A stretch of DNA of 64,000 nt from Chryseobacterium edaphi (GTDB lineage Bacteria; Bacteroidota; Bacteroidia; Flavobacteriales; Weeksellaceae). The notes beneath the pieces are model-generated. The model did no database searches. It worked only from the letters and a program-made list of their open reading frames with translations, and had not been told where the DNA came from. Shown one piece after another: positions 61,213 to 64,000 of the stretch. The translations under genes and the position numbers were made by a program. Each line of letters starts with the position of its first letter. Position 1 is the stretch's first letter. Location of the stretch: positions 62,001-126,000 of the forward strand of contig NZ_JAOTEM010000003.1 in the NCBI RefSeq assembly GCF_025628985.1, written 5' to 3'.

Positions 61213-61596
61213 ATGAGCAAAATATTTTTAGAAGACGTAAAAATCTACGCTTACCACGGCGTTCTTCCCGAAGAAAACATTATCGGGACGTACTATATTT
61301 TAAATGCAGAAATTCATACAGATTTGTGGGATGCTGCGGTTTCTGATGATTTGAATGACACGATCAGCTATGCAGATATCAATGAAATCATTCATGATGA
61401 AATGAAGGTTAAATCTAAACTGCTCGAGCATGTTGCCGGAAGAATTATTACGAAAATCAGCGAAAAATTCAATCAGATTTCTTACATTAAACTGAGAATT
61501 ACCAAAACCAGTCCGCCAATGAAGGGTGAAATGAAAGGCGCGAGCATTGAATTGGAGAAAAGTTTTTTATTAGGCAGAACTACAGAAAATGAGTAA
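61213..61596 (+). CDS. folB: dihydroneopterin aldolase
   Basis: Cleaves dihydroneopterin in folate synthesis. The 127-residue protein has the family start KIFLEDVKIYAYHGVLPEEN (catalytic Glu), DTISYADINEI, KLLEHVAGRI and the C-terminal RITKTSPPMKGEMKGASIELE. The ATG at 61213 gives the usual N-terminus; an upstream TTG-type start is rejected. The DUF4403 gene follows after 27 bases. Confidence 0.93.
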   Translation: MSKIFLEDVKIYAYHGVLPEENIIGTYYILNAEIHTDLWDAAVSDDLNDTISYADINEIIHDEMKVKSKLLEHVAGRIITKISEKFNQISYIKLRITKTSPPMKGEMKGASIELEKSFLLGRTTENE

Positions 61597-61623
61597 TTTT
61601 CATTTTTAAAAAATCAAACCACA

Positions 61624-62985
61624 GTGAAGTTATTTAAAATGTTCTTTCTATTGATTTCTATTGGTATTTTTGGTCAAACCAAAACTTCCGGAGATGCGAT
61701 TTATAATTTTCCGAAAATAAAATCGAGCATTACAATGCCGGTCACTATTCCGTTGTCGGAAATTAGCAATATGATTAATGCCTCAGTGAAAGATTTGATT
61801 TTTCAGGATGATTCTTTTTCAGATAACGACAATGATCAATTTAAAGTAAAAGTCTGGAAGACAAGACCAATTCGTCTGGTAGGAAGCTCCAATGAAAGTC
61901 TGAACATTGAAGTTCCGCTAAAAATCTGGGCACAGAAAGGCATCGGAACACTGGGAGTGTATTCGTATCAGGAAACTACTTTTGAAACGGTGATGTATTT
62001 TAAAACTACGTTAGATTTTAAGAACAATTGGACAGTAAGTACTTTTACTCAGCCGATGGGTTTTAAATGGGTGAAAAAACCAGTTTTAGATTTTGGCAAA
62101 ATTCAAATCCCAATTACTTCTCTAGTCGAAAAAAGCCTGAAAGAACAACAATATAATTTCTGTAAAACAATCGATCAGCAAATGGCATCACAGTTGAATT
62201 TCCAGCAATATGCAGTTTTGGCTTGGAATGCTTTTTCGCAACCTTTTAATATTTCAGAAGAATATAATACATGGCTGAAAATCACACCAATCAACGTCAA
62301 TATTAGTCCTTTAAAATTCTATGGAAATGAAATTGATACCAATATCGGTATTGATATTTTCTCGGAAACTTATACTGGAACAAAACCAGAAGCTTCGCAG
62401 CCTGCAAAAGCAATAATGAATTTTAATTTTATTCCACTCTTAGCCGATCAGTTTGTATTACAGACAACCGCAAACATTCCATTCTCGGAAGCAACGAATA
62501 TCGCCAAAAAAACTTTTCTCAATAAAGAATTTGACATTAGAGATTCAAAAGTAAAAATCACAGACATCAAAGTATACGGCGAAGCAAACCGGATTATGAT
62601 AGAAGCCGAAACAGAAGGCTACGTAAAAGGAACGGCTTTTATTTCAGGAGTTCCTGTTTATGATGAAATGAAAAGAAAAATTGTACTTTCAGATACAAAA
62701 TTTAAGCTTAAAACAGCCAACATTCTCCAGAAGTTAGCCACTTCCCTTTTCAAAGGAAAAATCGTAAAAATGATCGAAGACGAATATGGAATTCCTACCT
62801 CTGAACTGGAAACTACATCTAAAAAAAGTATTGAAGAAGCATTTAATAAAGAATATTACAAAGGTCTGAAAATGACAGGCAAAGTATCTAATCTGAAGCC
62901 GCATCAAATTCTGCTGAATGATTCCGGAATTACGGCTGTAATTGACACCAATGCGAATTTGAGATTTACGCTGAAAGGATTTTAA
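61624..62985 (+). CDS. DUF4403 family protein
   Basis: A 453-residue protein with a signal peptide (cut near GIFGQ, residue 18) and the DUF4403 body, made of repeated beta-rich segments (SITMPVTIPLSEISNMINASV ... ATNIAKKTFLNKEFDI). Function unknown; the repeated lipid-binding-like (BPI/SMP-type) architecture suggests an envelope role (inference). The start codon is GTG at 61624; the ATG at codon 6 would shorten the signal peptide. Confidence 0.85.
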   Translation: MKLFKMFFLLISIGIFGQTKTSGDAIYNFPKIKSSITMPVTIPLSEISNMINASVKDLIFQDDSFSDNDNDQFKVKVWKTRPIRLVGSSNESLNIEVPLKIWAQKGIGTLGVYSYQETTFETVMYFKTTLDFKNNWTVSTFTQPMGFKWVKKPVLDFGKIQIPITSLVEKSLKEQQYNFCKTIDQQMASQLNFQQYAVLAWNAFSQPFNISEEYNTWLKITPINVNISPLKFYGNEIDTNIGIDIFSETYTGTKPEASQPAKAIMNFNFIPLLADQFVLQTTANIPFSEATNIAKKTFLNKEFDIRDSKVKITDIKVYGEANRIMIEAETEGYVKGTAFISGVPVYDEMKRKIVLSDTKFKLKTANILQKLATSLFKGKIVKMIEDEYGIPTSELETTSKKSIEEAFNKEYYKGLKMTGKVSNLKPHQILLNDSGITAVIDTNANLRFTLKGF

Positions 62986-63006
62986 TAAAAATTAAATAAC
63001 ATAGCT

Positions 63007-63516
63007 ATGAAAAAACATTTAAAAATTATAGAAGATAACAAAGCTTCAAAAGGAATTAGGTTTGCCAATTTTATAATTGACAGAATTGTTATTTACATCA
63101 TATTTTTTCTTTTCGGAGCATTTTCACTATTAGTATATGAAATTTTCAACATTGAGTTTTTTCTAAATATTACAAATAAAATGGCTACGGCAAGTAGACT
63201 TCAAGATATTCTAATAACAACAGCAGTTTATCTTTTGTACGTTTTTTTAATGGAATATTTTACAAAAGGAAGAACAGTAGGAAAATATATTACAGGAACG
63301 AAAGTAATGAGTTTGGATGGCTCAAATCCTACTTTTCAGGAATATTTAATCAGAACAGTTTCCAGAATTGTTCCTTTCGATGCGCTTTCTTTTTTCGGGG
63401 AAAATGGATGGCATGATACATGGAGCGACACAAGAGTAATTAATATTAAAAACTATAAAGCTGAAAGACAGCGTAAAAGCGATATTGACAACATCGGAAT
63501 TAAAGAAACAGCATAA
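63007..63516 (+). CDS. RDD family membrane protein
   Basis: A 169-residue membrane protein with two or three helices (about 20-45, 70-90, and a weak one near 120). The RDD-type motif is at RFANFIIDRIVIYII (Arg and Asp in helix 1). GRTVGKYITGTKVMSLDG and FQEYLIRTVSRIVPFDALSF are typical of the family. Some members act as Na+(Li+)/H+ antiporters, but most have no known role. It lies 21 bases after the DUF4403 gene. Confidence 0.88.
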   Translation: MKKHLKIIEDNKASKGIRFANFIIDRIVIYIIFFLFGAFSLLVYEIFNIEFFLNITNKMATASRLQDILITTAVYLLYVFLMEYFTKGRTVGKYITGTKVMSLDGSNPTFQEYLIRTVSRIVPFDALSFFGENGWHDTWSDTRVINIKNYKAERQRKSDIDNIGIKETA

Positions 63517-63520
63517 AAAA

Positions 63521-63551
63521 TTTGGATCAAATTTAAATTTTAGTATATTTG
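63521..63551 (+). promoter_or_regulatory. promoter of tRNA-Cys
   Basis: TTTG (63521-63524), exactly 19 bases, TATATTTG (63544-63551): the full Bacteroidota consensus, 13 bases before the tRNA. This is among the best promoters in the window. Confidence 0.85.
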
Positions 63552-63564
63552 CACCACTTAAAAC

Positions 63565-63635
63565 GGTGCTTTGGCCGAGCGGCTAGGCAGTGGTCTGCAA
63601 CACCATCTACAGCGGTTCGAATCCGCTAGGCACCT
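63565..63635 (+). tRNA. tRNA-Cys (GCA)
   Basis: A 71-nt cloverleaf. Acceptor arms GGTGCTT / AGGCACC pair with one G-U and the discriminator base is T, a cysteine identity element. The anticodon loop CTGCAAC puts GCA at 63597-63599. The T arm AGCGG-TTCGAAT-CCGCT is standard. CCA is not encoded. Confidence 0.95.
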
Positions 63636-63636
63636 C

Positions 63637-63670
63637 AAAAACTCTAGTCTTTTTTGATTAGAGTTTTTTT
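63637..63670 (+). terminator. terminator after tRNA-Cys
   Basis: AAAACTCTA pairs with TAGAGTTTT over a 12-base loop, then a T-run. Confidence 0.85.
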
Positions 63671-63695
63671 ATTCTAAATATTACGATTTTGATGT

Positions 63696-63869
63696 TTAGT
63701 TCTTGATTCTTCTTGGATAACAGTATCTTTTATAATGTGGCTGATCAAAATTATAATACCAAAATCTTGATTTATTATGACGTCTTGCGACTATAAAATA
63801 CATAATTGAGATTAACGCCATAATTCCGCAAAAAATAACAGCAGATTCTAAGATTAAATTGTAGTCCAT
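63696..63869 (-). CDS. small membrane protein of unknown function
   Basis: A 57-residue protein from ATG 63869 with one hydrophobic helix (about residues 7-27) and a basic, aromatic tail (RRHNKSRFWYYNFDQPHYKRYCYPRRIKN). I do not recognise a family. The helix followed by positive charges makes a real gene plausible. It ends near the tRNA terminator. The rest of the window, 63870-64000, is very AT-rich with nothing else I can support. Confidence 0.5.
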   Translation of the reverse strand: MDYNLILESAVIFCGIMALISIMYFIVARRHNKSRFWYYNFDQPHYKRYCYPRRIKN

Positions 63870-64000
63870 ATATTTAAGATTTAGTGACAATAAAGATATA
63901 ATTAATTATTAATTCAATAATAATCGTTTATGAATAAATTATATTAAAATTAAAAACATTATAATTATTAATTTAATATTAATAAATTAAACAATACATA

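Overview
The window reads as ordinary chromosome of a Chryseobacterium-like flavobacterium (Bacteroidota, Weeksellaceae). The base composition is AT-rich, promoters follow the TTTG-N17-20-TAnnTTTG pattern of this phylum with few Shine-Dalgarno sites, and there is a type IX secretion (T9SS) cargo protein with its C-terminal sorting domain, a T9SS plug protein, and several Bacteroidota-only families (DUF4290, DUF4295, DUF4403). The genus is inferred from gene content, not from rRNA, which is absent here. I see no insertion sequence, prophage, integrase, CRISPR array or rRNA operon.

Layout. 1-7.7 kb: alpha/beta hydrolase, upp, der, a haem-binding protein plus DCC thiol protein pair, a secreted lipoprotein alpha-amylase, and DUF4290-murA. 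7.8-15 kb (minus strand): DUF2207 and LemA membrane proteins, a stand-alone NIL-domain protein, a YiiX-like hydrolase, DUF1801, and a large T9SS-secreted FN3 protein. 15-25 kb: aminotransferase, murB, proC, VanZ-like, lnt, the rpmB-rpmG-DUF4295-ftsY ribosome/SRP block, and sppA. 25-34 kb: folK, two tandem OmpA-like paralogues, recQ, fmt, a DHBP synthase with a degenerate RibA half, and an LLM flavin oxidoreductase. 34-42.7 kb: PIF1-like helicase, gamma-carbonic anhydrase, Nfu, hemH, a probable toxin-antitoxin pair, the T9SS plug, and an MBL hydrolase.

42.8-49 kb is a self-contained trehalose-use locus: TonB-dependent receptor, cytoplasmic trehalase and MFS carrier in one minus-strand operon, divergent from an AraC regulator. 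49.9-57 kb is a TetR-controlled tripartite RND efflux operon with four matching palindromic operators. 57.3-64 kb: miaA, yicC, gmk, nadA, folB, DUF4403, an RDD protein and tRNA-Cys.

The coding content is largely housekeeping. The less ordinary material is intergenic or in single residues: a perfect 16 x 8-bp tandem repeat abutting the fmt promoter; a 26-bp perfect inverted repeat over the 3' end of fmt; a dispersed hairpin repeat family in three places; long imperfect palindromes; triplicated operator/start relics before the efflux genes; -7 boxes so close to start codons that the mRNAs should be leaderless; a MurA with Asp in place of the fosfomycin-target Cys; and a RibBA that has lost the GTP cyclohydrolase II motifs. 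I did not find a clear, wholly new multi-gene system. The nearest candidate is the small two-gene module at 40.1-40.6 kb.
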